Origin: Escallonia rubra
Taxonomy: Eukaryota > Streptophyta > Magnoliopsida > Escalloniales > Escalloniaceae
Assembly (NCBI GenBank): GCA_033065855.1
Contig: JAVXUO010002892.1
Coordinates: forward strand, 20,102 to 84,101
Length of the DNA: 64,000 nt
Direction: 5' to 3'
The position numbers and the translations under genes were made by a program. Of the stretch, positions 1-12,429 are shown one piece after another (positions within the stretch are counted from its first letter, which is position 1; each line of letters opens with the position of its first letter). The notes under the pieces are model-generated. The model ran no database searches. It had not been told where the DNA came from and saw only the letters and a list, made by a program, of their open reading frames with translations.

Positions 1-1405
1 TGTAAATGGGTTTATAAAACCAAGTACAGATCTGATGGCACAGTTGAGCGTTATAAAGCTCGCCTTGTCGCAAAGGGATATACTCAAGTTGAGGGAATCG
101 ATTATCAGGAAACATTTTCTCCTACAGCGAAACTCACTACACTTCGTTGTCTTCTCACTATTATTTCTGTTCGGCATTGGTTCGCCTACCAATTAGATGT
201 TCAAAATGCTTTTCTTCATGGTGACTTGCAAGAAGAAGTGTATATGGAACCTCCACCTGGTCTTCGCCGACAGGGGGAGAACATTGTATGTCGGCTCCAC
301 AAATCCCTTTATGGCCTCAAACAAGCATCAAGAAATTGGTTTCTCACATTTCCCGAGACCATTCAGAGGGCAGGTTATCAACAATCAAAGGCTGATTATT
401 CTCTTTTCACCAAAGCTAAAGGTACTTCATTCACTGCGATCCTCATCTATGTTGACGATATACTTCTCACTGGAAATGATCTTCAAGAAATTGAACGTCT
501 CGAAAAAATTTCTTCTCAAACGCTTCCGCATCAAAGATCTTGGAGACTTAAAATACTTTTTGGGTATTGAATTCTCTCGTTCAAAGAAAGGCATTTTCAT
601 GTCTCAGAGAAAATATGCACTCGATATTTTACAAGATTCAGGACTTCTAGGTGTACGTCCTGACAAATTTCCAATGGAACAAAATTTGAAGCTCACTCCT
701 ACAGATGGAATTTTACTGAGTGATCAAACTAAATATAGAAGACTAGTTGGCAGACTGATTTATCTTACCGTCACAAGGCCCGACATAGTCTATTCTGTTC
801 GAACACTAAGTCAATTCATGCATGAGCCTCGTAAACCTCATTGGGATGCAGCCATACGAATCCTTAAATACATCAAAGGTAATCCTGGTCAAGGTTTACT
901 ATTTCTTTCCACAAACAATCTTGCTTTGAAAGCCTTTTGTGATTCAGATTGGGGAGGTTGTCGTACCACAAGGAGGTCAGTCACGGGATATTGCATTTTC
1001 CTTGGAAATTCTCTTGTCTCATGGAAATCTAAGAAACAAGCTAATGTTTCTAGATCATCAGCAGAAGCAGAATATCGAGCTATGGCAAATACATGTTTAG
1101 AGCTAACGTGGCTACGTTATATTCTACAAGATCTAAGAGTTCCACAGGTAGCTCCCACACAATTATTTTGTGACAACCAAGCAGCTTTGCATATTGCAGC
1201 GAATCCTGTTTTTCATGAGCGCACAAAGCACATTGAAATAGATTGTCACATTGTTCGAGAAAAACTACAAGCTGGAATGATCAAACCGTCATATGTGCCT
1301 ACCCGCTTTCAGTTAGCAGATGTCTTCACAAAAGCATTGGGAAAAGATCAATTCGAGACATTACGTAACAAGTTGGGACTTCATGATATTCACTCTCCAA
1401 CTTGA
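1..1405 (+). pseudogene. Ty1/copia pol 3' part: reverse transcriptase and RNase H
   Basis: This is the C-terminal half of a copia polyprotein, entering from the left edge of the window. The RT start (CKWVYKTKY, KARLVAKGYTQ, FSPTAK, LDVQNAFLHGDL, LYGLKQA) is read in frame 1. The catalytic box LIYVDDILL is near base 450. At the A-run near 504-511 the frame shifts by one base, and RT then continues in frame 2 (RIKDLGDLKYFLGIEFS). RNase H follows with FCDSDWGG, SAEAEYRAMA, FCDNQAALHIAANPVFHERTKHIEIDCH and QLADVFTKALG, and ends at the stop at 1403-1405. RT would copy element RNA into cDNA and RNase H would degrade the template. The frameshift means this copy cannot make a full polyprotein. Gag, protease and integrase lie outside the window. 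Confidence 0.95.
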
Positions 1406-1412
1406 GGGGGAG

Positions 1413-1669
1413 TGTTAAGGAATTAGATCACACGAATTATGCACATCATATCCCACTGATAGTGGATCACATGAATTATGCTTATCATATCCCACTGATA
1501 GTGGATCACGGGTTTTATGGCTTAGAGTTAGGGATTAATTGATTCTTCTTGTGTATATAAATACATGCTCTTCTCAATGTAAAAACACACAGAAAACATT
1601 CAGTCAATTCTCTCTTTATGTCTTCATTTATCTGTTCTCTTTATTTTCTTAAGACATTTCAACATAACA
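1413..1669 (+). repeat. 3' LTR of the left-edge copia element
   Basis: The 257-bp LTR begins TGTTA right after a polypurine tract (GAGGGGGA) that overlaps the pol stop, and it ends TAACA, so the termini are perfect 5-bp inverted repeats. A 40-bp sequence is repeated in tandem at about 1425 and 1465, with a truncated third copy at 1504. A TATA box (TATATAA) lies at 1554-1560. The matching 5' LTR lies upstream of the window, so the target duplication cannot be checked; the 5 bp after the LTR are ATCAA. Confidence 0.9.
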
Positions 1670-4341
1670 ATCAAACACTAAAAAATGTTACCTGAGAAAC
1701 ATAACGAGATAATGATGACATTGTACAAAGCATTGTTCAAGAAACATGAATATTTTTCAGATTAGTCAACAAACTTGACTCTGATCTTCGTGAGTGTCCT
1801 CAAAACGTCGTCTATGCTGACCCTTTGCTCCGCTAATTCCTTTGTACATTCCAAAGCTAACTCCATAATGGATGTTAAACACTGCACTTTTTTTGTTAAA
1901 TTTTCTCCTTCTTGCCTTAGCAAATCACTACTTGTTGAGACCGAACCTCCCGATCCGTATTCTGCATCAAACATATCATTAGCAGTTGAATAAACAATAT
2001 CTTGGAACAACAATTTCGGAAATTATGTATAGTATTTTCTTTTTGAATGTTGTGTGCATTACCTGGTGCAACATATCCAATTGTGCCAAGTGTCTCAGTG
2101 TGTTCCTTATAGCTCCTCTCACTTAGGAGCTTTGCAATGCCAAAGTCGCTCACATGGCCAACCGGATCTTCATTGAGCAACACATTGCTAGGCTTGAGAT
2201 CACAATGAATCACAGGTCGTTCATAACCGTGATGGAGATAGTCTAATGCACATGCGACATCAATCATTATGTCCATCCTTTGCTTGATGTCTAAACAATG
2301 ATTCTGTGAGTATAAAACGTCTTCAAGGCTCCCATTTGGCATGTATTCTAGCACTAAGGCTCTAAAATCAAGGTTAGAGCAAGTAGTAATAACTTTAGTG
2401 AGGTTTCGGTGCCGAATATTTCGGAGTACCTCACATTCTGTTTCGAAACTTCTGAGAGCTCTCTCTTGGTGCAATTTGAATACCTTTATGGCCACAACCA
2501 TCCCATTAGACATCACTCCTTTGTAAACTGATCCAAAACTTCCACTACCAATTAAATTGCTTTCCTCAAAACCGTTAGTCGCTACAAAAATTTCATGGTA
2601 AGTGATTCTTTGATGTACTATATGCTGCATATCATCTTCGCTAGGAACTTTTTTACTTTTTCGGCGTCTTATCAACACAAAAAGAACTGCCATGACTAGT
2701 ACTGTCAATGAAATAGCAGATAAAACATATATGATTAGAACTATTTTAGTTGTCCTTGACCTTGCTGCATGACATTCCGAGACACCAAATTGAGTAAGAC
2801 CACACAAAGCTTCATTCGACACAAAAGATTGGCCTGTGAAATTCACAAAAGGCCCTCCACTTGGAATTTCTCCACTTAAGTTATTAAAAGATATATCGAA
2901 ATATCTCAAATCTGAAAGTGCTTCTAAAGACTTTGGAATAACACCAGAGAGGTTGTTATGAGATAAATTCAAGGTCACCAAGCTTATCAATGACTTGAAT
3001 GTCTCTGGAATAAATCCTTGTAAAGTATTATGCGCCAAAGATAGATCAACCAAATTTGGTAGATCCCCAACAGTGGCAATTATGTTGCCCGAGAAATGAT
3101 TAGCTGAGAGATCTATTAGTGTAGCGGACGTTAAACTACCAAGTCGAGAGGGAAGATCGCCACTTAAGGAATTTGATGACACGTCGAACTCCAAGAGATC
3201 CTTAAGGTTCCATAGGCTTTCAGGTATGCTGGAAGATAACTTGTTACCACCCAAGTAAAGGTATCTTAGAGAAGAAACATTTCCTAAGCATGCTGGCATA
3301 GGACCAAACAATTGGTTTCCTCTTAAGTGAAGGCTATACAAGTTGGGTAGATGACAAAACTCCGTAGGAATGGATCCTCGTATGTGATCATCACTAACTT
3401 CCAACACTTGAAGTTTTTGTAGATGTGCAATGGTTATCGGAATCGATCCAGTCAAGTGATTCTCAGAGAGACCTAAGGCCAACAAGCTACTTAAATTACC
3501 AATCTCACGAGGGATGGTTCCCATAATTCCACTTCTGCTTACGCTCAACATTTCCAGAGAAGTAGAGAGATTTCCAATGGAAACTGGAAGAAAGCCATTT
3601 AGACGATTATGCTCAAGCCCCAATACTCTCAGCTTCCTACAACCGGTCAGCGAAGTTAGGAAGCTCAGTTCAAGAGTTGATGAGTGCCTGACAAAATTGT
3701 TTCTTCCCAAACCAAGGAATTCCAAGAGTCCTAAGTCGCCGAGTGATTGGGGAATTGAACCCGTGAATTGGTTTTCAGTTAGGCTTAGGACAGTGAGTTT
3801 AGAAGCATTTAAGATAGAGTTGGGTATAGTTCCCGTGAAGTTATTTCCAGCAAGAAAAAGGCCTTCAAGGTTGGGTAGTGTCTGGCCTATATCAACGGGA
3901 ATTGATCCTGAAAGGTGATTGTCTGTAGCTCCAATGCTTCTTAGAGTTGATATATTGAATACATCTTCTGGAAGGGTGCCACTCAAACTATTCATATCTA
4001 ACGTCAGATCCTCCAAGTTAAAGATATTACCAATTCCTTGAGGGATAGTACCTGCAAAGAGATGGGATGCACAAATAAGAAATTAGCTTATGGAATCTGT
4101 TTAACGCTTAGTCCTAAATAGTGTACGCTAAAGAAGCTGAAACAGAAAGAACGGCTAGACTCCTTTGTTGGTTCTCCAGAGAGCCGTCATTCAGTAGAAA
4201 CAATTCACCCCTCTTGGTCTGAACTGTTTCAAAGTTGGCTATTTTCTAGGCTAAGTAGGAAGTTTGTAGTTTAATGAATAATTTCCCATCTTTACTTTCT
4301 TTTAACACTTATTTGTTCGCGAGAAAATAAACACCCAAGAT

Positions 4342-4380
4342 TGAGCATGACTTAAATCCAACTAATTTAAGTCATGCTCA
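4342..4380. repeat. Inverted repeat in the LRR-RLK intron
   Basis: Arms TGAGCATGACTTAAAT and ATTTAAGTCATGCTCA are perfect complements around a 7-base spacer. A related direct copy (GAGCATGACATAAATCCACC) starts near 4415, so this looks like the edge of a small repeat family. It lies in the large intron 4052-6989. Confidence 0.7.
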
Positions 4381-4662
4381 CTCTACCATGAATGAATCTA
4401 TTTATATATTATGGTGGACTGAGCATGACATAAATCCACCTAATTTTATTTTGGAAAGTTTTCAAACAAATCTTTTTCTATTCTTATTTGAGTATTCAAC
4501 TTTTAAGCATTTTAAATTCTACTAAGCAATATACCAACATATTATGACATTATTTGACTTTTATACTTTTAAGCACACTCTTTCATATGAAAAGGAAAAA
4601 AAAAACTAGATATCTAGAAAATAGAATTGCTTAAAAAATGTTGTCAAACAGAGCCCAAGGCT

Positions 4663-5101
4663 GGGCTCTGTTTGACAACATTAATTTTTTTTTTAGTTTC
4701 CAAAAAAAAAATATTTAAAGAGCAGCCTAATATTTATTTTTTTTATAAAAACAAGTGAGTGTTTGATAACCCAGTTTTTATTTTTATTTATTTATTTTTT
4801 TGTGGTGGTTTGCGGTGGCTGTGGTCGACAGTGGCTGGTGGCTATGGCAGTGGCCGCCGGAGGTTGCCGCTGGCGGTGGTGGCCGGAGTTGGCCGCCCAC
4901 CGCCGAAAGTGGCTACCGGCGGTGGGAGGGTGGTCGTCTAAAAAATAATAATAATTTTTGAATTTTTTTTTTCCTTCTTCTGTTTAAAAACTGGTTTTTC
5001 AAACTGAAGACAAAAAAAAATTGTTACCAAACGCGCTTTTTTTTTTCAATTTCCAAAATTGAAAAAAAAAATTTGAAAAAAAATGAGTGTCAAATGGGGC
5101 C
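4663..5101. mobile_element. MITE-like element, same family as 22515-22970
   Basis: The left end GGGCTCTGTTTGACAAC and the right end GAGTGTCAAATGGGGCC are imperfect inverted repeats, followed by TTA on the right. Inside are long A/T runs, a GTGTTTGAT block and a GC-rich, glycine-codon-like GGTGG stretch that resembles the MITE at 22515-22970 in order and sequence. A TTA/TAA target with GG...CC ends suits PIF/Harbinger (Tourist-like) MITEs. The left edge is unclear because a mirror-image copy of the end (4639-4656) abuts it. Confidence 0.65.
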
Positions 5102-5381
5102 TTAGTCTCCAACTTAGATTAAATATCTGAAAATAAATCTAACCTAGTAAGCATGTTTATTGAGTATAAGTTCTAGTTGAATTATGTTCAACAATTTGCT
5201 CACTACGAAGGTTTAGCAATCGTATTAAATTATGTTGGTTAAACTTTTTAAACATTAATAATTGCCTCATGCAATAACATTTCGATCTTGCTATTTAATC
5301 GATATACTTTTGCTGATGACTTTATATGCTACTAAAAACGCTATCTTGTTGTTATTTAGTTTGTCGTGTTGGTTAACTTTG

Positions 5382-6412
5382 AGGCAAAATGACAATTGAC
5401 CCTCTTTATTTATGAGTAATTGCATCCCAGGAAATTTGGCCGTGAAATTCCGAACATTCTTTTGCAAAAATAAAAATAAAACCCTAGAGATTCTAGGTTA
5501 GAACCAGTGCCCCTTTCCCCCTACCCCGCTGCACCTACCAATTAAACCACTACCCCATCCTTCCCCCAACCCCGCCACTGCCTCAATTTACTACAATTGG
5601 CCTATCACCTCTATCTTCACCTCTTCCACCACCGCACTTGTCACCATCAATCAACCGTCTGCCCGCCCTTCTTAACCCTCGCCACGCTGCCCAACCATCA
5701 ATGACATAACGCCCGCTCAAGCTATCATTGCAATGAACCATCACCCCCCACAATCATCTACCACCTGCAAGAAAACCCCGATCTTTCTATTGATGGTGGG
5801 TGATGGCTTGGTGGAGCTGCAAGTAGCTAGGTGGATAGGTGTTTGTTGGGGTGGGATCCTTAGCGACAGTGGTGGTTACTTGGGTAGGCTCGTTGGCAGC
5901 TGTAGAGGTGGTTCCTAAGGTGGGAGGTGGATGGGTTGTTTTAAGGTGGGATAGGCTTGTTGATGGTGATGGGCGATGGCTTGGTGGCGTACAGGCAGGT
6001 GGCTAGGCGGTAGGGTTGGGATTTGCAAGCGTGGGGTAACTAACGGTGGTGGTTCATTGGTGATTGGGGTTGGAGGGTGGTGGTTGGAGGTGGTACTGAT
6101 GGATTTTATGGCCGCGGCTCAAGTGTTGTGGGTATGATGGCCATGGCGATGGTGGTTCTTGAGTTGGGGGTGGTTGTAGGTGTGGTTGTGCTTGACTTAG
6201 TGATGAAGGATTGAAGAAGAGAAAGTAAAGGAATTGGAGACAGCAGGGACATTCGTGTCTTTTTACAGGCCAATTTTATCCAAAATGGACCAATTATCCT
6301 TAATTGTACCAAACTGATAGATAAAGGGATTCAATTGTCAAAATTAATACGCCCAAAGGGATCGATCCAATACTTGAGGGTGGGGGTGGGGGGCGTATTT
6401 GTCATTTCTCCT
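5382..6412. repeat. Possible MITE-like insertion with GT-rich interior, in the intron
   Basis: Near 5382 the sequence reads AGGCAAAATGACAATTGACCC. Near 6412 the complement reads AGGAGAAATGACAAATACGCCC. These look like degraded inverted ends of an insertion about 1 kb long. The interior (5550-6200) is C-rich and then GGTGG-rich low-complexity DNA with no gene. Both boundaries are tentative. Confidence 0.35.
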
Positions 6413-8584
6413 AACTTTTATAGACCATATTGTTTTAAAAAATTTATAACAAATTTTCCTCAACCAAAATTAAACCAAGATGTAGTCCGCCTCATGGGAA
6501 TGCCATAGGAATGTGCAAATTACTTTCAAAAGATACTTACCCAAGGAAAATAAAAATGTCTGAAGCAATTACAAATTGATCTCAATATATTTTTCGCAAA
6601 TTTTTTTTAGTGGACTCTACTTTTTAATTTATTTATCTACTAAATAAACTTCTAATTTTTGTTCCTCGATGTAGAGCTACATGCTCAAGGACATTATCTA
6701 TTGATATTTCTTCACAAAGGTTAATTTATTATGTTGTTAAGAGGTTCACCCATTTAAATACAAACGTCACTTTCTTTGATGAAATAATCGTGACAGTATA
6801 GATTGTGCAATATATATTATTTTACACTTAAAAATTATTAAGTAGACCGAGTAACAATAAGACCGTCTTAGCACGGGTTTCAGGGTTAGTCAATGAGAAT
6901 AAGGTGCAAAAGGGCACTTATATGTGGTGGAAGTTGAGGTGAGCATTATGTTTAACAATTTGGGGGGGGGGGGGCGGGGGGGCACGTACCTGTCCACTTG
7001 TTAAAAGAAAGATCTAGTTCCTTAAGCGTAGTTAAGTTCCCCATGTCTCTTGGTATCGGTCCACTGAAGTTGTTGGATGCCAAGTAAAGAACTTGAATTT
7101 GTTCCAGACTTGAAATATTGTAGAGGAAACTCGAGATGGTGCCTGTAAATATACATATAACATAGAGTTCATATGATGTTCAAACATGTCAACGCATTAT
7201 ATACAGAAGATGACTAGAAATAACTGTTCATGTGATGTTCAAACCTGTTAAGGCATTACGACCAAGATATAACTCCTTGAGCATCGATAAGCTTCCAATC
7301 TCTCTGGGTACTGGCCCACTAAATTGGTTCCTCCACAATGAGAGAACTTGAAGTTTAGAACATCGACCAATACTAGCCAATATTGGGCCATTCAGCATGT
7401 TCCGAGACAGACTAAGCCACTTAAGATTTAAAAGATCGCCAATGTCTTTCGGAATTCCTCCTTGTAGTAAGTCGAATTTTTAATAAACCTCTCATCAAGC
7501 TTTAAATATTGTGCTGAAACTAATGTCACAATAGTGGAATGGAATTCTAACCTTTCAAGCCACTGCAATTCGAAAGATTCAATACCTCAAGCTCAGTTAA
7601 GTTCCCAACTAGTGGGATGACGCCTGCAAAATGCTTAGATCTTGTAGTTGTAAGAAAGCACTTTATGAGCATATAGAGAAATTAAATGCTACACTTAACA
7701 TGATGGGCTTCCACCCTTTTTTTCGTTAAACCTGTGAAAGTGTTGGTGCTAAGATTTAGCCGCTTAAGCATTGATAAGTTCCCAATCACAGTTGGTATTG
7801 GTCCACTAAGTTTGTTATACGCTAGCGTCACTTCTTCAAGTTTGTAACATCCACCAATACTTGACGGAATTTAGCCAGTTAAGTCATTCCCATATAGTAC
7901 AAGCCGTTTGAGATTTACAAGATTGCCAATGTCTTTCGGGATCCTTCCTTGTAGAGAATTGTAGTTCAAATTCAGCCTCTCAAGCGTTGATACGTTGCAA
8001 AGTGATGGTGGGATTGTGCCCGAGAAGCTGTTATTTCCGACATGCAACACTTGAAGTTGACGTAACTCGCCAAGCCACGAGGGAAGTTCTCCACTTAACT
8101 CATTGTGTTCTACAAGCATTTCTCTTAGCCGGCGCAAATCAACCATCTCTTCGGGCAGTTTGCCAGAGAAACTGTTGTTGCTAATGTCAAGAGAAGCAAG
8201 AAATGAGATGTTTCCAATGTCTGGAGGTATGGTGCCTACTAGGTCCATGTTTGAAAGATTCAAGGCTGCAACTCTATTATGACGACGGCTGCAAATGACC
8301 CCAACCCAGTTACAAACGGGGGTAGTAGAGGACCAGTTGGTCTCTAAAATGTCATAAGCGTCTAAAGTGACAACACATGCTTTTAAGGCAAGTAGGGCGG
8401 ACTGATCAGTGGTGATGCTGGTTACACTTCTAAGGGACGCCGAGCAACTCATACGTATAGATTGTATCAAAAACACTGCTGCTACTAAAAACCGGAAACA
8501 AATGGCTCTCTCCATGCGTGAATGCGTGAATGAGATGCTGGATTTAGTAGGTGAGGCAGAAACAAGGAAAACACGGAGTATGTG

Positions 8585-8590
8585 TTTATA
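8585..8590 (-). promoter_or_regulatory. Candidate TATA box of the LRR-RLK
   Basis: On the minus strand the sequence is CCTATAAACACA, 70 bp upstream of the ATG at 8515. That spacing leaves a short 5' leader of about 40 bases if transcription starts about 30 bp downstream. Motif and position only. Confidence 0.4.
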
Positions 8591-8715
8591 GGAAAAGTTC
8601 CTGCCCACCGCACCATTAATATTACGTTCCTTCTTCGTGCCTTCTGTAGAGTATGTGGGGAGCCCACTGTTTTGCACCATACGACGAAAGACTTCTGAGA
8701 GCTAAAAACCAAAGT

Positions 8716-10307
8716 TCGCTCCCAGGGAGAAATGGAGTGGAGACTTCGTACCTATCCTTTCACAGGATTGAATACATATGTTCACTCTAAACTTAGAGGA
8801 TATCTATTTTTAAGCGTTTACTGAGGTCCTCGCCTCCTTTGTTGCTAAAAAACTTAGTGTAATGCACTTTTTTGTCGTTAATTGGACTAAATTATTCCAA
8901 TTCGTAACTAGTGTCAAACACAATATTCCCTGTCCGAATACTAATCTCTCTCTTTCTTTCTCTCTTTTTCTTCCCTCTCCTCTTTCTCCCTCTTTTTATT
9001 CTCTGAAAAGACTTTAGTTGTAACTTTGGTAATGAGAATAGCCTGCAACCCTCCAACTAGTACGATTAATTATTGCTAAATATTGCTAGTAACATATTTG
9101 TTGAAATATTTAGCAACAATATTTGTAGCAACACTTTTTTAGTTTTAATGATTATATGTCAGTAAAAGTATTTAGTGACAATCATTTATGGCTAGACGAA
9201 TTTCCTACAACCCGAGTTGCAGCAAACTTGTTGAATGTCTGGACTGTAGAAAGATAGTGATTATCCCGTGTATAGCGACAATTAATAGTCACTACATGTT
9301 TTTAGTGGCTTCTATTTAGTGGTACTAAAAATTGTTGCTAAGAATTATCACTGAAAGTTTTAACTGAAATGTCACTAACTATATGTAGTGACAATTGTCG
9401 TTATAAAATGAATTGTAGTTATCTTCCTACGATCGGAGTAATAGCAACTCATTTTCTCAACTTTTTTACCTTTTCAATTTAATGCGGCCCGTGGCCTATA
9501 GTACAGAGAGCAGGATCTGAGAAAGGGTAGAAAAAGGTCTAAATGTATTGCACCATAAGCACAATTCCTGGAGTACACATAAGATAGCGACAACTATTTA
9601 ACTATGGTATTTAGTAAAAAAAGGAGCTGGATTTAACGTAATGCACCTCTCAAGGCGCTGTGCTTATCCTTGGCCTCAAAAGCCAATGGCTTTCAGGGTT
9701 TCTAAACAGTCACCTTTTGGTACCACTGCAGCCAGAAATGTCGATGTTACCTCAATGGAGCAAAGGACACGCCAAGCAAATGGCCGACATCTGCAGTTGT
9801 AACGCGACTGAAGTCTGCTATATATGATGGAGTACACCATACTGCCAAAATGAGAAAATGACCCAGAAAATTGATGCCTCCAACGCGAATACGATCCATA
9901 CATTAACGAAGACTTTTCGCTTATGTATGGAGTTAGTGATTTGATGTATGAAAATTCCATGAGAATTTGATCCATAAGTCAATGACCTTTAACAAGGTAA
10001 AGGAATTAGTGCAAGTTGGTCTTACAACCGGACTTTTCGCTGCACTCATAACCCCCTGCCAGTGAAGATAATAACGAAGACTTGCCTAAAATTCTCATCG
10101 AAATTTTCCATACTAGACTAGACCGAAAAGGGAACACAGTCACTAGAGAGAACCAGTCTACATCCTCTTCTACTAGTCCATTGGGCACCTACAGATTGAA
10201 TATGTGCTCAGGACTACACCTTTTGGGAAGCATATCGCTTTTCCAGATGCCAATGCATGTCCATGAGACGCCTAAGAGCCTGTGTTTATTCCATGTTTAC
10301 ATATTTA
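8716..10307. other. Intergenic stretch with degenerate TAGTGACAAT-type repeats, no gene recognised
   Basis: Between the LRR-RLK and the next copia element no ORF resembles a known protein. At 9040-9440 short variants of TAGTGACAAT and TTGTTGCTAA recur on both strands, a texture like decayed transposon subterminal DNA. A CT-rich tract occupies about 8940-9000. ORFs of 60-99 codons at 9676-10188 show no recognisable motif. Confidence 0.4.
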
Positions 10308-10666
10308 TGTTAAAATTAATGCTTAGTTGTTGCTGTCTATATTGTTGCTGCTGTATATGATGTTTAACTACACTTGGTAATTTTAGTTAAGCTTAGGTGG
10401 AAGCTGAGTAGCCACTTGTCAATCATGGCATGGATATGTTTTTTGAACTTGAATATTGTGTAAACTTACCAGAGAAACTAAGAGTGAAAAATCGTATTTT
10501 TAAAAACTCATCCATAATCTAGCCTCTAAAACCAATTCCTCTTGCTGTCATAACACACCCCACATGTTGAAAATCAGCCTCCAACAGTTGATACCAGAGT
10601 TTTGCTGACTCTTCGTCTGCGATTGAAGGAAAATACAGCAAATGAGTGAAATTTCATCTAAGATTA

Positions 10667-11882
10667 GTTTTGATCCCGTGTGTTGCATACGGAAGCAACA
10701 ATTATCAAAGTACTTATTGAAAGATCTTGTACTTGTATGCCTAATAACAATAACAAAAATATTAGCGACATAAAAATAATTAAAATTTTATTCTCACCTT
10801 ATTATATGAGTTCTCATACCAATTTTTGTCATTAAAAATGAACTTAAGTAATAATTATTAACTTTTAGCAGCAATTGAAAATAAAAAATATGATATGCAG
10901 TTATAGACATAGTCTCTCCTAACTACTAGCTATCATGGTAATAATACTAACAATAATAACTTGTGTGTTGAAGTTTGTATTATTCAAGACCGCCAACGAT
11001 AGAGGAAAGATATATAATAGATCATCGAAAATAAAATGGGAGAGTAAACTATAATGAAATAAAGGGAAGAAGATTATGATAGTTAGAGAGAAAAACTGAT
11101 GAAGAAAACTGGACTTCTCTAAATAATAATAAAAAATATTAAAAGGAATATATAGTAAATTACTTTTGGCAAAATCTAGGAATCATAGGAATTGCGAAGA
11201 TATAAATAACATTTTTTAGTGAGACATGTTGACATAGAAGGAAATATAAAATCTAAATAATTGGTTGAATTTCAAATGGCAAACAAGAATTCAAATCAAT
11301 TGAATAAGAGTGAGGGAGAGAGAAAAAAATGAGTCCAAATATTACAAACATAAGTAAATTCAAAAAGTCAAAATAGCACAGTCCACGTGGCAAGCTAAGA
11401 GAATGTCCATATAGGCGATAACGTGACAACATTATCTCCGTTTCGACTTTCATATATATACTAGTATTGACTTCTTGGGTTGCACACGGGAGCAATAATT
11501 ATCAAAAACTTATATTTATATGCCAAATAATAATGACAAATAATGTTATTTTCGGTTAAAAATTTATGCAATATAAGAGATAATAAAATATACTACTATA
11601 TCTACACACAAAATATATGTATATGACTTATAATAAAATAAAAGAAGGAATATAAATTTGGTTAGATTGTGAAAACACATTGGACTTGTCTAAAATATAG
11701 GAATGTTTCAAGATATGAATAAGAGATATAAATTTAAGAGAGAAAGAGAGAGAGAGAGAGATGAGACATGTTGAAGTGGAAGAGAGAGAAAAGTAAAATT
11801 AATTTGATTCGTCGTATGCCAAATGGCACAATATGAGACATGCCAAGTAGGAAAGAGAATGTTAAATTGTCTAAGTTTCGAC

Positions 11883-11918
<36 letters not shown>

Positions 11919-12424
11919 TAGTATTGACCCCGTCCGTTGCACATTAGAGTAACAATTATTAAAAACTCATATTGATATGTCAAATGTTAAAAACAAATAA
12001 TGTTATTTTAATCTTCTTATGAGTTCTACCACTTTCGGTAACAATAATGATAACCCATTTATGAGGTAGTTATATGCATATACAGACATAGATATATACA
12101 CATATATTGTTATATACATTCGTGTATATGACTTATAATAAAATAAAAAGAGGCAGATTAATTTGTTAGATTGTGAAAACCTATTGAAATTGTGTACAAT
12201 ATATAAAATTTTAAGATTTTAATGAGATGTAAATTTAAGAAAGAGAGATAGATATTTGTTTTTAAGTGGGACATGTTGACATGAAAGAGAGAAAAAAGTA
12301 AAATTTATTTTATTATTGGGATGCCAAGTGACATAAAATGAAGCATGCCAAGTAAGAAAGAGAACGTTAGATTCTCTAAGCTTCAGCTTTCATATATGTG
12401 TGTGTGTCTATATATATATATATA
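10667..12424 (-). repeat. Three tandem Helitron-like units
   Basis: Three related units (about 10667-11460, 11461-11917 and 11918-12424) share an order of blocks: TTGCACA, AACAATTATCAAAAA, TATGCCAAAT, ATAATAAAATAAAA, GAGAGAAAGAGAG, GAGACATGTTGA, ATGCCAA, CTTTCATATATATA. On the minus strand units end with a GTGCAACGGACGGGGTCAA-like segment followed by CTAG, reminiscent of a Helitron 3' end (CTRR after a short hairpin). The array interrupts the copia gag start. No Rep/helicase coding is present, so any such element would be non-autonomous. A plain tandem duplication is the alternative. Confidence 0.5.
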
Positions 12425-12429
12425 AGAAA

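Larger units (their letters stand above)
1762..8515 (-). pseudogene. LRR receptor-like kinase (LRR-XII type, non-RD), disrupted
   Basis: Exons on the minus strand with GT-AG borders: 8515-7732, 7623-7552, 7460-7245, 7142-6990, 4051-2063 and 1961-1762. All internal junctions keep phase 1. The start at 8515 is followed by a hydrophobic signal peptide (FLVAAVFLIQS), an LRRNT region (ALLALK, NWSSTTPVCNWVGVIC) and many plant LRRs; exons of 72 and 216 bp are whole LRR multiples. A transmembrane helix (IVLIIYVLSAISLTVLVMAVLFVLI) follows, then a kinase with GSGSFGSVYKG, VAIKVFKL, VIHCDLKPSNVLL (HCD, so non-RD), SDFGIAKLL and GTIGYVAPEYG. The family (FLS2, EFR and XA21 relatives) senses microbial or peptide ligands at the plasma membrane. 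Two defects are visible: an in-frame TAA at 7871-7873 in exon 1, and loss of kinase subdomains after the APE motif. The gene is probably non-functional. Its 2.9 kb intron holds repeat DNA. Confidence 0.9.

Noticed and set aside
9040..9440. A third TAGCGACGGA-type CACTA element upstream of the receptor kinase
   Set aside because: The TAGTGACAAT words are similar in style, but no CACTACAA terminus or 3-bp duplication could be found, so it is only noted as degenerate repeat DNA.
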